Shown: in pieces, positions 34,195-44,686 of the stretch
How positions within the stretch are numbered: the stretch's first letter is position 1
How the letters are laid out: the number at the start of each line of letters is the position of its first letter
NCBI GenBank assembly: GCA_019454045.1
Contig: SKCR01007779.1
Coordinates: 124,001-188,000, forward strand
DNA: 64,000 nucleotides
Origin: Zanthoxylum bungeanum
Taxonomy: Eukaryota; Streptophyta; Magnoliopsida; Sapindales; Rutaceae
Direction of reading: 5' to 3'
Program-made: the position numbers and the translations under genes
Notes under the pieces: generated by a model
Database searches by the model: none
What the model was told of the DNA's origin: nothing
The model's input: the letters and a program-made list of their open reading frames with translations, nothing else

Positions 34195-34284
34195 CTTCTT
34201 CCATCTTGAAATGTCTTAACCTGCAAAAAAACTAAAACACAAAAATTAAATCACACCAAATCACAATATATACAAAAATTGCAT

Positions 34285-34324
34285 GGGTTGCCTCCCTGCT
34301 AGCGCTAAGTTTAAAGTCGTCAGC
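34285..34324 (-). other. conserved GCGCTAGC box (C)
   Basis: This is the inverted form of the box at 24844: plus strand GGGTTGCCTCCCTGCTAGCG followed by CTAAGTTTAAAGTCGTCAGC. It lies between the integrase tail and the unknown ORF, as in A. Confidence 0.75.
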
Positions 34325-34936
34325 CAAACTTGACTTCTCGAACGTTAAGCTGGATCTGAAAGTGTAACACTTTTTTTTGTCGCTCAAATGATTCTCCCCA
34401 GTAGTGCTTGGCACGCTTGTTTTTAACCTTGAAAGTTTTGTTAGCGTCAGGATCATGTATCTCAACGGCTTTATTTGGTAAAACTTTGGTGATCACAAAT
34501 GGACCTGACCACCGTGATTTTGGCTTCCATGGGAAGAATTTCACCCTGATTTGTTTAACAGTACCTTCTACCCTGGTTCCAGTTGTATGCGCACTAACTT
34601 CTCATCATGTCTTTTCTTGCCGTTTTCTTTGTACAATTTGGCATCTTCAAAGGGCTGATTGTGAAATTCCTCCAATTCGTTGAGCTGGTGGAACTTTTTC
34701 TCTTCTGTTGCTTGTAGAGCAAGAATTGGCTCTTTCAGTGCAAAAGATGCTTTATCTTTAGGCTCCACAGGCAATTGACATGTTTTAAGTTTGTCAGTAG
34801 ACTTTGTCTTTCATCAGAGTTCTGAATGGTACTGTGTATCACATCGAGTTTGAAACATTCCTCCTTTTTTCATCATCTGGGAAATTCATGGCCTTGAAAA
34901 CATTGAATGTTACTTCTTGGTCCTGTACCCTCATGG
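34320..34936 (-). pseudogene. pol linker fused to integrase C-terminal tail, element C
   Basis: Downstream of the protease the minus strand reads RVQDQEVTFNVFKAM, then LPVEPKDKASFALKEPILALQ, FHQLNELEEFHNQPFED and KSRWSGPFVITKVLP. This is the pre-RT linker joined to the integrase end, the same junction as in A. Two frame breaks lie between 34936 and 34544. Integrase tail sequences of this type may touch chromatin, but without the core the product cannot integrate DNA. Confidence 0.8.
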
Positions 34937-35755
34937 TTAGTTCTCCTTTTTGTACATCAATAATGGTTCACCTGTAGCCAAGAACGGTCTCCCGAGGATG
35001 ATTGGCACGTCTGCGTCTTCCTCCATATCAAGGACAATAAAATCTGCTGGGAAAATGAATTTGTCAACCTTGACCAGCACATCCTCAACTACGCCTCTTG
35101 GAAATACGAGCGTTCTATCAGCAAGTTGCAGTGAGACTGAAGTTGGCATTGTTTCTCCAATCTGTAATTTCCTGAAAATAGAAAAAGGCATCAAGTTAAC
35201 ACTAGCACCTAAATCACATAAAGCCTTACCAAAGTTATGTTCTCCTATGACGCAAGGAACAGTGAAACTGCCAGGATCTTTCAACTTCGGGGGAAGTTTC
35301 CTCTGAATGATAGCACTGCATTCTTCTGATAATGCTACTGTCTCGTAATCTCCCAATTTCCGCTTTCGTGAAAGAATATCTTTCATGAATTTGGCATAGG
35401 TGGGCATTTGTTCCAACGCTTCTGCAAATGGAATGTTGATATGCAGCTTTTTGAAGATTTCCAGGAACCGAGAAAACTGCTTGCCCAATTTGTTCTTCTG
35501 AAGACGTTGAGGAAAAGGTGGAGGTGGAGTGATCTGTTCTTTTTCCTTTGCTTCTTTTTCCTCCATCTGTTGCTTTGTTTCTTTTGGAACTTCCTCAGCA
35601 GTTGTTTTGGCTCCAACATCTTTGTTGATTTCAGTACCGCTTTTTAACATGATGGCATGACATTGTTCCTTCCCCATGTTTCTTGCATTTGGCTCAGTGT
35701 TGCTAGGAAGGGTACCTGGCGGTCTGTAACTCTGAGCATTTGCTAGTTGTCCCAT
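34937..35755 (-). CDS. Gag C-terminus plus aspartic protease, element C (open frame)
   Basis: One frame of 272 codons is uninterrupted. It runs from MGQLANAQSYRPPGTLPSNT and KEQCHAIMLKSGTEINKD (Gag-protease linker) through LEIFKKLHINIPFAEALEQM, LSEECSAIIQRKLPPKLKDPG, ALCDLGASVNLMPFS (active-site loop), LQLADRTLVFPRGVVEDVLVK and [13 protein letters not shown] (second protease hallmark). It would be translated as part of a longer polyprotein; the methionine is only the first in the open stretch. The protease would cut Gag. This is the only uninterrupted protease of the Athila-like family in the window. The stop at 34937 occurs where the linker follows. Confidence 0.8.
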   Translation of the reverse strand: MGQLANAQSYRPPGTLPSNTEPNARNMGKEQCHAIMLKSGTEINKDVGAKTTAEEVPKETKQQMEEKEAKEKEQITPPPPFPQRLQKNKLGKQFSRFLEIFKKLHINIPFAEALEQMPTYAKFMKDILSRKRKLGDYETVALSEECSAIIQRKLPPKLKDPGSFTVPCVIGEHNFGKALCDLGASVNLMPFSIFRKLQIGETMPTSVSLQLADRTLVFPRGVVEDVLVKVDKFIFPADFIVLDMEEDADVPIILGRPFLATGEPLLMYKKEN

Positions 35756-35796
35756 TTGATTCTCCAGTGCTTTAATAGAAGCAGATTGACTTTGAA

Positions 35797-37018
35797 TTAA
35801 TGCTGATTGGATTGAAACATAGCATCATATCTTGCTGCTTGAGAGTCGTGTTTTGCTTCTAACTTTTTCAAGTGGGTCAACACTTCTGTTATTCCTGGTT
35901 CATTTGCCTGCTCCTGGCTTTTGTTCTGTTGTTGGAATTCAGGTGGTGGATAGTTTTGCTGTTGGCCTGAATTGTTGCTCCATGAAAAATTGGGATGATT
36001 CCTCCACCTTGGGTTGTAGGTGTTGGAATATGGATTGTTCCCATGTCTGTTGAAATTGTTGACAAAATTCACTGTCTCTTCCTGCTGAACTGGTTCTGGT
36101 GCTCCTTTATATGATGAACTTGTGGATCCACCATTAACCTTCATGTTAAGAGTTTCCAGATTTTTGCAAATCATATCCAGCTTGACATTCAGTGATGTGT
36201 TGGCTTCAACTTCATAAATTCCTGTGATTCTTTGGATTATGCTCCTTTCTGTTGGCCATAAAGAATTATTGTTGGCCATTTCTTCAATTAAATCCCAAGC
36301 CTGATCTTCTCCTTTTGCCATTAGTGCTCCTCCAGCAGCAGCATCAATTGTGGTTCTCATTATTCCAGAAAGTCCATTATAGAATGTTTGGACTTGAAGC
36401 CATTTTGGAATCTCATGGTGAGGACATTTCCGGAGCAAATCTTTGTACCTTTCCCAAGCTTCGCAGAGGGATTCTGAATCTTGTTGTACAAAGGATGTGA
36501 TGTCATTCCTCAACTTTGCAGTTCTGGCGGTGGAAAGTATTTTGCAAGGAATTTGGTGGCTAGAGTGTTCCAAGTTGTGATGGAACCTGCTGGTAGTGAA
36601 TGTAGCCAAGCTTTAGCTCTGTCCTTCAAGGAGTATGGGAAAACTCGCAGTCTCATTGCTTCTTCTGATGCTCTGTTGTAGTTGAAAGTACCGCAAATTT
36701 CCAGGAAGTTACTGATGTGGGCATTAGGATCTTCAGTTGCATTCCCCCCGAACTGAACTGACTGCTGAATCATCTGAATGCATGTTTTGATGTCACACGC
36801 ATTTGCTGGTAAGGGAGGAAGTACAATACAGGAAATGAGTATGTCAACCACCGGAATGGTTCTGTCTCGAATGGGAATTGGTGGTGCAACCTCCAACGGT
36901 TCAGGTTCCATGTTGACTAAAGCTTCTTGGCCTTCTCGTCTTTCCCTTCTCAACTATCTAATGGTTCTTTCAATTCTGGGTCAAGCGATCGGAGTTCAAA
37001 GCTTCTGGTTCGTCTCAT
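35797..37018 (-). pseudogene. element C Gag (one main frameshift)
   Basis: The expected ATG is at 37018. The frame 36953-36510 has RREGQEALVNMEPEPLEVAP, DIKTCIQMIQQSVQFGGNAT and KDRAKAWLHSLPAGSITTWN. After a shift near 36560, the frame 36609-35797 has AKLRNDITSFVQQDSESLCE, WLQVQTFYNGLSGIMRTTID, DQAWDLIEEMANNNSLWPTE and NPYSNTYNPRWRNHPNFSW. This is the retrotransposon Gag core of Athila type. No zinc knuckle is seen. Gag forms the particle that packages element RNA. Confidence 0.88.
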
Positions 37019-37125
37019 ATAGTTTCTGAGAACCTGAAACACAAGAAAACAAAAACAATAAGTAAAAAGAAATTAGATACAAGTAACGTATCTAACCCCT
37101 AAATTAATAGTGAAAGATAAATAAG

Positions 37126-37143
37126 TCCCCGGCAACGGCGCCA
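37126..37143 (-). promoter_or_regulatory. primer binding site, tRNA-Asp type (C)
   Basis: On the minus strand TGGCGCCGTTGCCGGGGA is a perfect 18-base complement of the tRNA-Asp 3' end. It lies 6 bases inside the 5' LTR. Confidence 0.92.
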
Positions 37144-37149
37144 AAAACT

Positions 37150-39281
37150 TGACCAGCGTAAACACACACGTATAACACAAGCGCACGTATCGTTCAAGTA
37201 GTATAAAAATATCGATCCCACGAGGACTTAATATCAAATCTATTAATTTTATGAAGTCAAATGATTACTAGTATCTAACAGGTTGTTTGATTGATTTGAA
37301 ATGGTGACGATTCTAAATTTAAAAATAAGTAAATAAAATTGTTCGAAAGTAGGTTATAAGAAAATTCAATATTAAAAACTATCTAGGGTTGTGATTTCTT
37401 CCAATATCATTTTAAAGATGAAGTGGTTATTTTATATTTGTGTAATAAATCGGTTTACTAACCTGGAACACTAAATTATGCAAAAGCCTCTGTCGATGGT
37501 CAGACGCAAATACCCAGTTTAACCCAATTGAACCATATGTCTATGTCAACCAAATTATCTGGATTCATTAAGTTTAAGTTCCAATTATGGCTACCCCCGC
37601 CCGACAGGTATATGTCTATCCTGTAAGGAAATCTATTAAAGGGTTATCTATCCTCAAGGAAGATCGTGGGCTATTAAGTCTAAGGCAAAAACCTAAAATC
37701 CCTATGTCTAGTTCATTTTAGATTTACCACATCAATCTTATTGGTGATCAGACAACAAGAAGCATTAAGCTGAAGACTTAATAAGTAAACCTTTAAATTA
37801 CCCAAACTATAATTTAACCCTTGATAAACTGGTGATATTGGATTTCATCACAACCCCAGATAATTGGCTTAGTTACGACACATATTTACGGGTAGTAAAA
37901 AAAACTTAAATAAAATAAAAGACATAAAGTAAAATATTGAAAATTAAATGCTGAAAAGTAAATGCTGAAAGTAAATGCTGAAATTAAATACTGAAAATTA
38001 AATGCTGAAAAGTAAATGCTGAAAGTAAATTGCTAAAAAGTAATTGCTGAAAAGTAAATTGCTGAAAAGTAAATAAAGTAAAATTACAATAAAAGAAAAT
38101 GCTGAGGTAAAATGATCCACTTTTATTACTTCTATTTTAGATATCTCCCTTAATATAATATATTAACTTTGCATGATAATTACCAACCAGCCATATAGGC
38201 GGTATCCAGATTAAGTCAAATTAATAATTAATTACCAACCGACCAATCAGGCGGTATCCAGTTTAGTCAGGTTAAAACCAATTTAAATAATTACCAACCG
38301 ACCAACCGGTATGGCGGTACCTCATTAAGTCAGTTTTAACTAGTTTATATATTATAATTAAGGGAGATTAATCTAAATATTAGTAATAAAAGTTTTACCT
38401 TTTACCCCAGCAAAGGGGAGTTACCTCCTCATTACTGAAAAGTAAAAACTGAAAATTAAATAAAGAAAAGTACTGTGCGTAAAAGTAAATTGCGGAAAGT
38501 AAAAACTGAAAAGTAAAGAAAAGAAAGTGCGAAAACGAAAATTAATTACTGAAAGCTGTAAATAAACAAACAAGATACAATCTTCTTAGTATTCTTAAGG
38601 AATTCCTTAGAAGAAAATATGAATTTTACAAATGAAATGGCTTGGTATTTATAGGCAAAATTTTGCCTCCATCAAATCATCCACCAAATCAATTATTAAT
38701 TGCTCCACTAATTGCTCCACTAATTGTTCCACCAACCATCCATTATTAATTGCTCCACTAATCTCTTATCATGTTTGGTGATGATTTGATAAGTTTTATT
38801 ATTTTTTTATTAATTTATTTTTTTGCTTTGAAAATGATTGAAAGTGACTTTAATAATTACACACTACACACTTCTGGATGGTTCATCAATTTCGGGCATG
38901 AAATATTCAGAATTCGAAATTATTTTGTCTTTAAAAGTTGTAGATCTTTGAGTCTTCTTTAATCTGGAACTTGAATCAGCTCAATCCGATATCTGAGTAA
39001 AACGTTATGCCCAAAATACGACAGATGCGCAAAACTGGAATTTCCAAAACTGCACTTCGTCAAAACGCCCTTTCAAGTTTCCAATCTCCAAAATTAAAAT
39101 ATCAAGTCCAATAATTGCCCTTATTTGACCCATATTTCATCCTAAATGATTTCATTGAGACCCGATATTATTTTATCTGCAAAATAAACTAAAACACATC
39201 AAAACGTTCATCAAACCCGAGAAACTAAACAAAATATTAAGTTAAAGGGGCTGTAAATATTGATATATTTTCCGCTCTTCA
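37150..39281 (-). repeat. element C 5' LTR
   Basis: Plus strand TGACCAGCG to CGCTCTTCA, 2132 bp. It has the same features as the 3' LTR, with a TATA box at 38647-38653 and short AAGTAAATGCTGAA repeats (37925-38070). It has one more GGCGGTATCC minisatellite unit than the 3' LTR (38190-38330), which accounts for much of the length difference. It is followed by the ATTGT duplication. Confidence 0.9.
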
Positions 39282-39286
39282 ATTGT

Positions 39287-40625
39287 ACTTCCTCCCCTAC
39301 TAGCAAATACATGTGACATCAAAACATGCATTCAGATGATACAACAGTCAGTTCAGTTTGGGGGGAATGCAACTGAAGATCATAATGCCCACATTAGCAG
39401 CTTCCTGGAAGTTTGCGGCACATTCAATTACAACCGAGCGGTAGAAGAAGCAATGAGACTGCGTGTTTTCCTATATTACTTGAAAGACAGAGCTAAGGCT
39501 TGGCTACATTCACTACCAGCAGGTTCCATCACAACTTGGAACACTCTAGCCACCAAATTCCTTGTAAAGTACTTTCCACCAGCCAGAACTGCAAAGCTGA
39601 GGAATGACATTACATCCTTTGTACAACATGACTCAGAATCTCTCTGTGAAGCTTGGGAAAGATTTAAGGAGTTGCTCAGAAAATGTCCTCACCATGAAAT
39701 AACAAAGTGGCTACAAGTCCAAACCTTCTATAATGGATTTTCCGGATTGATGAGAACTACAATTGATGCTGATACGGAAGGAGCTTTAATGGCAAAAGAA
39801 AAAGATCAGACCTGGGACTTAATTGAAGAAATGACCAACAACAATTCTTTGTGGCCAACAGAAATGAGCATGATCCAATGAATAGCAGGAATTTATGAAG
39901 TTGGAGCCAACACAGTAATGAATGCCAAGCTCGATCAGATATGCAAACTTATGGAAACTTTTAGCATGAAGGTTAATGTTGTATCCACAAGTTTACCTTA
40001 TGGAGGAGCACCAGAGACAGAATCAAACAACCAACATGATGAGATAGTGAACTATGTCAGCAACTTTGACAGACATGGGAACAATCCATATTCCAATACC
40101 TACAATCCAGGGTGGAGGAATCATCCCAATTTCGCATGGAGCAACAATGCAGGGCAAATAAACAATCCACCACCAGGATTCCAACAACAGAACAAAAGGC
40201 CAGAAGTATGAGAATAAGCTAGGAATAGAAGAAGTGATGGTCTACTTGAAAAAGCTAGAAGAAAAAATGACGCTCAAGTAGCAAAATATGATGTTATATT
40301 TCAAGCCTAATCATCTTTGAATCAAAGCCTAACTGCTTATATAAACACACTGGAAAATCAAATAGGACAATTGGCTAATTGTCAGAGTTACAGACCGCAA
40401 GGTACCCTTCCTAGCAACACAGAACCAAATCTAAGGAATATGGGGAAAGAGCAATGTCATGCCATCACTCTGAAAAGCGGTACTGAAATCAACAAAGATG
40501 TTGGAGTCAAGGTAATTGTTGAGGAAGTTCCAATAGAAAGCAGCGAAGCAGAGCCACAGATAGATGAAAGAGAAGCAAAAGCAAATAATCGAGAAAGATT
40601 CACTCCACCTCCACTTTTTCCATAG
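39287..40625 (+). pseudogene. element A Gag, internal region 2, main part
   Basis: It continues the Gag cut at 29504: PPLLANTCDIKTCIQM-type text, then an open frame 39336-39881 with SVQFGGNATEDHNAHISSFL, KDRAKAWLHSLPAGSITTWN and TKWLQVQTFYNGFSGLMRTT. Stops follow near 39880 and 40210. A further open part (40317-40625) has ENQIGQLANCQSYRPQGTLP and KEQCHAITLKSGTEINKD. It is better preserved than internal region 1. Confidence 0.87.
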
Positions 40626-41194
40626 CGTCTCCAGAAAAATAAACTAGACAAACAGTTTGCTCGATTCCCATAGATCTTCAAAAAGCTGCATATCAACATT
40701 CCATTTGCAGAAGCGTTGGAACAAATGCCCAACTATGTCAAATTCATGAAATATATTCTTTCACGAAAGAAGATTGGGAGATTACGAGACAATAACATTG
40801 ACAGAAGAATGCAGCGCCATCATTCAGAGGAAGCTTCCCCTAAAGTTGAAAGATCCTGGCAGTTTCACTATCCCTTGCACCATTGGAGAACACAACTTCG
40901 GTAAGACTTTGTGTGATTTAGGTGCTAATGTTAACTTAATGCCTTTTTCCATTTACAGGAAACTGCAGATTGGAGAAGAATTTCCCACCTCAGTCTCTTT
41001 ACAACTTGCTGATAGAACGCTCACATTTCCGAGAGGTGTAATTGAAGATGTGCTGGTCAAAGTTGACAAATTCATTTTCCCAGCAGATTTATTATTCTTG
41101 ACATGGAGGAAGACGAAGACGTGCCCATCATCCTCGGGAGACCATTCTTGGCTACAGGTCGAACCATTATTGATGTACAAAAGGAGAACTAACC
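40626..41194 (+). pseudogene. element A aspartic protease, internal region 2
   Basis: The frame from 40774 reads YETITLTEECSAIIQRKLPL, TLCDLGANVNLMPFSIYRKL (active-site loop, with N for S), LQLADRTLTFPRGVIEDVLV and FIFPAD. A shift near 41090 moves the last hallmark ([10 protein letters not shown]) out of frame. A TAG at 40624-40626 separates it from Gag. Confidence 0.85.
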
Positions 41195-41734
41195 ATGAGG
41201 GTACAGGACCAAGAAGTGACATTCAATGTTTTCAAAGTCATGGAATTCCCGAATGACGAAAAGAATGAGGAATGTTTCAGACTTGATGTGATAAATGGCA
41301 CCATTCAGATGTCCGATGCAATGCAAAGTCCCACTGACAAACTTAAAGCATGCCATCTGCCTGTGGATCCTGAAGATAAAGCGTGCTACGCACTGAAGAA
41401 GTTAAATCTTGATTTACAAGCAACTGAAGAGAAACGATTCCACCAACTCAACGAATTAAAGGAATTTCACATACAACCTTTTGAGAATGCCAAACTGTAC
41501 AAAGAAATGGCCAAGAAGAGACATGATGAGAAATTAATGCAGATACAACTAGAACCGGGGCAGCGGGTATTGTTCAGTAAATCAAGGTTAAAACTCTTCC
41601 ATGGGAAGCTAAAATCAAGGTGGTCAGGTCCATTCTTAATCACCCAAGTTTTACCAGATAGAATTGTTACGTTACATGATCCTAACTCTAATAAAAGATT
41701 CAAAGTTAAAAGCAAGTGTGTCAAACACTACTGA
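41195..41734 (+). CDS. pol linker-integrase tail fusion ORF, internal region 2 (intact, 179 codons)
   Basis: This is one open frame from ATG 41195 to TGA 41734. Residues 1 to about 35 (MRVQDQEVTFNVFKVMEFPN) are the segment that precedes reverse transcriptase in Athila elements. From about residue 48 the text is the integrase end: LKACHLPVDPEDKACYALKK, FHQLNELKEFHIQPFENAKL, LEPGQRVLFSKSRLKLFHGK and LKSRWSGPFLITQVLP. Everything between is gone. The junction is the same as in element C and internal region 1, so this fusion was a heritable part of the family. It may once have been fused in frame to the protease. No function is known for such a fusion. Confidence 0.8.
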   Translation: MRVQDQEVTFNVFKVMEFPNDEKNEECFRLDVINGTIQMSDAMQSPTDKLKACHLPVDPEDKACYALKKLNLDLQATEEKRFHQLNELKEFHIQPFENAKLYKEMAKKRHDEKLMQIQLEPGQRVLFSKSRLKLFHGKLKSRWSGPFLITQVLPDRIVTLHDPNSNKRFKVKSKCVKHY

Positions 41735-41808
41735 GGAGAATCATTTGAGCGACAAAAAGAAAGTGTCACACTTTCAAATCCAGCCTAACATTCGGGCAGT
41801 CATGTCTA

Positions 41809-41847
41809 GCTGACGATGTTAAACTTAGCGCTAGCAGGGAGGAAACC
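41809..41847 (+). other. conserved GCGCTAGC box (A, internal region 2)
   Basis: GCTGACGATGTTAAACTTAG is followed by CGCTAGCAGGGAGGAAACC. It lies between the integrase tail and the unknown ORF, as in the other copies, with small changes. Confidence 0.7.
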
Positions 41848-41926
41848 ATGTAATTTGTGTATATATTCAGATTTGGTGTGTTTTATTTTTGTGTGTTTAA
41901 TTTTGTTGGTAAAGTCACATTTCAGG

Positions 41927-42721
41927 ATGGAAGATGTTCTCGCAAATCTTCATAAGCAATTTCCTTCTCTCCCTCAAAACTCTCTGATGAAAGTCTACAA
42001 AGCTCACATGGAACGAATGAGACTACCGATGATCAAAGGTATTCCTAATGACATTCGTTGGATTATTGAAGCACGAGTCCGATTGGCAAGTGAGTCCTCT
42101 GACTCTTTTGTTTCATATCTCCCTAGTTTAGGAAGAAGTACCTATGCTAAGAAAAGTAGAGTTAAGAGATTAGATGTTTGCTATAAATGTGTACGCTTGA
42201 CATATAATACTCGTTGTCATTATTTCGGAATGGTGTCTGATAACTGTGAAGATAAAATTAAATTCATTAGGGATAATATGAGTAAGGAGTCTTTGAATGA
42301 TATATCATTGACTCTTGAGACGCATCCCAGTGGATATGTGTATCACGCAATTCACATGTTACATGCACAGTTTTGGAAAGAAAGACAACATTTAAGTCTT
42401 GGGAATCTGACTTTAAAAGATCATGTTTGCCAACTTATAAGAAAATTGGATGGGAAGCTTGTCCCTGGCGCATATATGTCAATCAAGCTGTTAGTTCTTG
42501 TAAATATTATTATCTCTTTGTCCTTAATTAATAATTGTGATTTATTTTGTTATTTTATTTTATTTTCTCCGACAGGATCCAAACATTTTGACTTTCACAA
42601 TATATTTGACTGTTTAGCTAATAATTATCATTTGGAAGGTACTGGTGCTATTATTACTCACCCTTTTTCAGGTTCTATAAATTCATCTCGTTATTGCACT
42701 CTTGAAGACATCCAGATTTGA
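41927..42721 (+). CDS. unknown accessory ORF, internal region 2 (open, 264 codons)
   Basis: The ATG at 41927 (MEDVLANLHKQFPSL) is matched by a candidate start in element C. The frame stays open to TGA at 42719-42721. Visible parts: a basic, cysteine-bearing region (GRSTYAKKSRVKRLDVCYKC to NTRC, roughly residues 75-100), a charged region with DKIKFIRDNMSKESLNDISL, RKLDGKLVPGA near 175-185, a strongly hydrophobic run (KLLVLVNIIISLSLI to FCYFILF, about 190-215) and a tail with GAIITHPFSGSINSSRY. The hydrophobic run could be a membrane segment, or an unspliced intron (GTAAATAT to CTCCGACAG). I recognise no family. The position fits an env-like ORF. Confidence 0.65.
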   Translation: MEDVLANLHKQFPSLPQNSLMKVYKAHMERMRLPMIKGIPNDIRWIIEARVRLASESSDSFVSYLPSLGRSTYAKKSRVKRLDVCYKCVRLTYNTRCHYFGMVSDNCEDKIKFIRDNMSKESLNDISLTLETHPSGYVYHAIHMLHAQFWKERQHLSLGNLTLKDHVCQLIRKLDGKLVPGAYMSIKLLVLVNIIISLSLINNCDLFCYFILFSPTGSKHFDFHNIFDCLANNYHLEGTGAIITHPFSGSINSSRYCTLEDIQI

Positions 42722-42741
42722 GAAAGAAATACATAAAAAAA

Positions 42742-43396
42742 ATGAAAGCAACTTCAAGAAGACGAGTTGTTAACATCTGTGTCTTTTGCGGTACTAGTGT
42801 TGGTTGTAAACCAGAATTCGTTGAGGCATCACACGAATTGGGTCGAGTCATAGCCGAAAGGAATATGCACTTAGTATATGGCAGTGGGAATCTTAGATTA
42901 ATGGGGATCATTTCAAGGGCCGTATAGGAATGAGTAGTCAAGTTCTAGGAATCATCCCAAAACCTTTGGCAAATAGGAATCTTATAGGACCATCAAACGG
43001 AGATGAATGCATTGTGCCAAGTATGTCTGAACGACTTGTGGAAATGATGATTAACCGTGCCGATGCTTTATTATTTTACCATATGGCTTTGGCATAATAG
43101 AGGAAATTTTTACAGTGCTATCTTGGGCAAACTTGAACATACACCAGAAACCAATTGGACTGTTTAACATTGATGGATTTTATGATTTTCTTTTTGTGTT
43201 TCTTGATGATGCCCAGAGAAATGGGTTCGTGTCAAAACCTGTAAAAGATATCCTATTCACTGCCAGAACTGTCCATGATTTAATTGACCATTTTTTAGCA
43301 TTTGAACCACAAATTGACCATATCCTTTCCAAGATAAACTGGTCAGATAATGATCGTGGTAAGAAGCGTCGGATAAATCTGGATCTTAACCTTTAA
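42742..43396 (+). pseudogene. captured LOG-type cytokinin-activating enzyme gene, copy 3
   Basis: ATG 42742 opens MKATSRRRVVNICVFCGTSV, then FVEASHELGRVIAERNMHLV and YGSGNLRLMGIISRAV, where the family GGGNxG is changed to GSGN. A TAG at 42927-42929 ends the frame. Family text continues in other frames (VLGIIPKPLA, MSERLVEMM), but the PGGxGTxxE motif (about 43065-43105) is destroyed. The frame 43115-43396 is intact again: LSWANLNIHQKPIGLFNIDG, DILFTARTVHDLIDHFLAFE and DRGKKRRINLDLNL at the stop. It is inactive. Confidence 0.87.
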
Positions 43397-44686
43397 TTTT
43401 CTTTTTAAACGTAGAATACCAGCTAACCAGGTACGATCCTCTAAACTCTTCTTCTACTTTTTTAGACATTGGGGAGAATGTCTCAATTAGGTTTGGGGGA
43501 GGGGAATAGTTGATTAGTATCTTGTTTTTTTATTTTTTTTCGTTGTGTTATTTTTGCTTGGTTTTTAGTCAACAATTTTCAAAAAAAATATTCAAAAAAA
43601 TTAAAAAAATTAAAAAAAATAAAAAATATTTTGTGTTTTTAATTTGACTAAACAGGTGAAATTGGTGTGAGATAGCTGAGTAAGGAATTTCCACTCCTGA
43701 GACGTATCTCAACCTATTTCGTAACAAGTTAATTTTTGTTTATTTCCTTTTGAATTATTTAATTTGTGAATTCTCCATAATACTGACTAAATTGAATCTA
43801 AATATACTCAATAGACAAGTATTATCAACATGTATGGTAACATACAGCCATGAGTTGTAATTGAAAAGTTTGTAATATTCAGTGCTATAATTTAATTGGA
43901 GGAAGCATTTAAAAAAAATGATGGAATAAAAAGATAAAAAAATTAAACATCTGAGATCCGAGTAATTAAGTCTGTAGGGATGTTTTAACACCTAGTGCCC
44001 TAAAGCAAACTGGCTTGGGAGTCACTGGCCCAAAGCTCGCTATATGGATTGAAGATGTTGTAAATTAATAAAAGAAAAAAAAGTGATATCTGAAATCCCA
44101 GTTAGTAAGTCTGTAAGTGTATCTTAATACCTAGTGCCCCAAAGCCAACTGGCTTGGGAGTCATTATCACAAAGCTCGCTATATGGATTGAAGATATTGT
44201 AAAATAAATAAAAAAAAAAAAATCTATTGCTAAAAAAGATGTGAATTCTGATATAACTTTAGGACAAAAATATTACTCTCTTTTTAACTACACTTATGAA
44301 TATTGTGGGCACAATGATTTGATTAATACCTTGTTGGTTGTGTATATGTAGAATGGTAAAAATAATCAGAGAATTTACTTATTTGGTAATTTAGAAAGAA
44401 AGAAAATAATTCTTAACCTGGATAAGAGTTTCACTTGTTTAGTCATTAACTTGTTTGATCTTTTTATTTTTATATGCATTTGATGTTTGTGGGTATCGTG
44501 CTGCAAGCCCTAACGAGACTACAACTCATCCACTAGGGACACCTATGTGTTTAAAGGCTTGTTGCATACGTTAAATGCAACTGTGATCCCTACAAAAGTT
44601 ATTTAGTTTAATTTAGTTTCAGTTATTTATTTTATTTTATTTTGTTGTTTTGCTCGAGGACTACCAAAATGTTAGGTTTGAGGGTG
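43397..44686 (+). other. element A 3' untranslated region, internal region 2
   Basis: It holds the palindrome GACATTGGGGAGAATGTC (43465-43482), an internal polypurine tract with GGTTTGGGGGAGGGG (43490-43504), two copies of the AAAGC(C/A)AACTGGC repeat (near 43950-44060 and 44095-44205), the 120-bp block shared with B (44483-44608) and the terminal polypurine tract GTTAGGTTTGAGGGTG (44671-44686). No gene is seen. Confidence 0.8.

Larger units (their letters stand above)
29505..39281 (-). mobile_element. Athila-like LOG-carrying element C, full length, 9.8 kb
   Basis: It is inserted in minus orientation into the gag of element A, with the 5-bp duplication ATTGT at 29500-29504 and 39282-39286; removing it restores the gag text seen at 22312-22340. 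LTRs lie at 29505-31533 and 37150-39281, with a perfect tRNA-Asp primer site and a polypurine tract. The internal order on the minus strand is gag, protease plus integrase tail, unknown ORF, LOG-type gene, 3' untranslated region. Its LTR is clearly related to that of A but diverged, so C is a sister subfamily. Its genes are the best preserved of the family here. Confidence 0.92.
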
